Shown here: one piece after another, positions 63,383-64,000 of the stretch
How the letters are laid out: every line of letters begins with the position of its first letter
How positions within the stretch are numbered: position 1 is the stretch's first letter
Source of the DNA: Thermophagus sp052400625
GTDB lineage: Bacteria; Bacteroidota; Bacteroidia; Bacteroidales; Marinilabiliaceae
Direction: 5' to 3' (one strand)
Assembly (NCBI GenBank): GCA_052400625.1
Contig: JBQTGH010000003.1
Length of the DNA: 64,000 bases
Translations under genes and position numbers: made by a program
Notes under the pieces: model-generated
Told to the model about the DNA's origin: nothing
Seen by the model: the letters and a program-made list of their open reading frames with translations, nothing else
Databases searched by the model: none

Positions 63383-64000
63383 TTATTTAGTTGGCGCAAT
63401 AATAAAACTATAGCTGTAATTATCTCCGGTTAATCTGTACTTTTCATGAGGCAAAGCTCCCCAACTATTGTCTCCTCCCACTCCACGTTGAGCCAAATCC
63501 ACATATAAGAAAATATCCTCTCTGGGATAAATATCAATTGTATGTCGCTGTTTCTTTTCGATTCCTGGATCAAAAACGACATTAGGCATATGTAAAGCAG
63601 TAATGCTTAATGGCTGAATTCCTTCGATCTTCAAGCCAAAACCTTCCTCATTAGTAAGAGTTAACCACCGAACATCCGTTTTGTTACCATTCTCCTGAGG
63701 CCGAAGATAAGGGAAATATTGATCCCTCACTTTCCCCTTATAAACCCCCAGATGAGCGCTACTTTTACGGTCGGCATAATTTTCCCATGGTCCTCGGCCA
63801 TACCAAGTAAAGAAATCATAACCCAATGGAACCACCATTTCCATTCCAAATCTTGGCATTTCAGGTAACCCTTCTTTTCCTGCCTTCCACGAAACATCAA
63901 CTCTCACCATGCCATCCGGCGAAATAGTATAAATAGTTCGATAATCGGAATCCACATCCTTTAAATAAAATAGAACATCCATTATGACCGTTGATTCACT
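63383..64000 (-). CDS. Glycoside hydrolase family 2 (beta-galactosidase) C-terminus (partial)
   Basis: The frame is open to the window edge (205 codons), so the N-terminal and catalytic parts are outside. The visible part is the beta-galactosidase small chain: FFTWYGRGPWENYADRKSSA, GVYKGKVRDQYFPYLRPQEN, GNKTDVRWLTLTN, then LSITALHMPN and a C-terminal beta-sandwich. The GH2 LacZ type removes terminal beta-galactose or related sugars. It belongs to the PUL and precedes the BNR_4 gene on the same strand. Confidence 0.92.
   Translation of the reverse strand, partial: SESTVIMDVLFYLKDVDSDYRTIYTISPDGMVRVDVSWKAGKEGLPEMPRFGMEMVVPLGYDFFTWYGRGPWENYADRKSSAHLGVYKGKVRDQYFPYLRPQENGNKTDVRWLTLTNEEGFGLKIEGIQPLSITALHMPNVVFDPGIEKKQRHTIDIYPREDIFLYVDLAQRGVGGDNSWGALPHEKYRLTGDNYSYSFIIAPTK

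Overview
The window looks like chromosome of a Bacteroidota (class Bacteroidia, possibly Marinilabiliales-like; the order is an inference). Signs are a SusC/SusD pair beside a hybrid two-component regulator, a type IX secretion sorting tail, a GldF/GldG protein, a probable serine palmitoyltransferase end, and promoters of the TAnnTTTG type. There is no rRNA, tRNA, CRISPR array or intact insertion sequence that I can see.

Layout. 1-7.6 kb: tail of a PLP-dependent acyltransferase, a metallo-beta-lactamase-fold hydrolase, a secreted PL9-like beta-helix protein, CobO, an EEP-family lipoprotein and carboxynorspermidine dehydrogenase. 8-17.3 kb: a multidrug-efflux block on the minus strand (TolC, adaptor, RND pump, a PII-like protein, TetR), divergent from a LytS/LytTR two-component pair on the plus strand. 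17.4-26.6 kb: carboxynorspermidine decarboxylase, an unknown gene joined to a CBS-domain histidine kinase, an acyl-CoA ligase with its XRE-cupin regulator, a HAD phosphatase, a carboxypeptidase-regulatory-domain protein and two small acidic proteins. 27-29.4 kb: porin, PII and Amt for ammonium. 29.6-33.8 kb: UxaA, UxaB and a LacI regulator for hexuronate use. 34-47.7 kb: two lipoproteins, a C1 peptidase, PheT, SurE, a small membrane protein, LpxB, a GldF-GldG fusion and DnaN. 48.6-64 kb: a minus-strand polysaccharide utilization locus (GH2 end, BNR_4 protein, hybrid two-component regulator, SusC, SusD, GH43, DUF1080 protein).

How the genes work together. The PUL binds and imports a glycan and cleaves it with GH43, GH2 and perhaps a BNR_4 lyase. 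UxaA/UxaB would take up hexuronates from such glycans. The carboxynorspermidine dehydrogenase and decarboxylase are two steps of one polyamine route, about 10 kb apart. The LytTR pair probably controls itself, and perhaps the divergent efflux operon, through a pair of 12-bp direct repeats between them.

The most unusual content is between genes. A dispersed repeat of about 101 bp occurs at seven places. At five of them its downstream edge is the ATG of a gene, always at the same position in the repeat (ATGs at 2211, 8623, 22580, 32597, 63091). There are also two tandem arrays of hairpin-forming units (23-bp units at 7.8 kb and 42-bp units at 48.1 kb), a 171-bp palindromic MITE-like element at 3.9 kb, and a hairpin-rich gap at 38.1 kb that may encode a small RNA.
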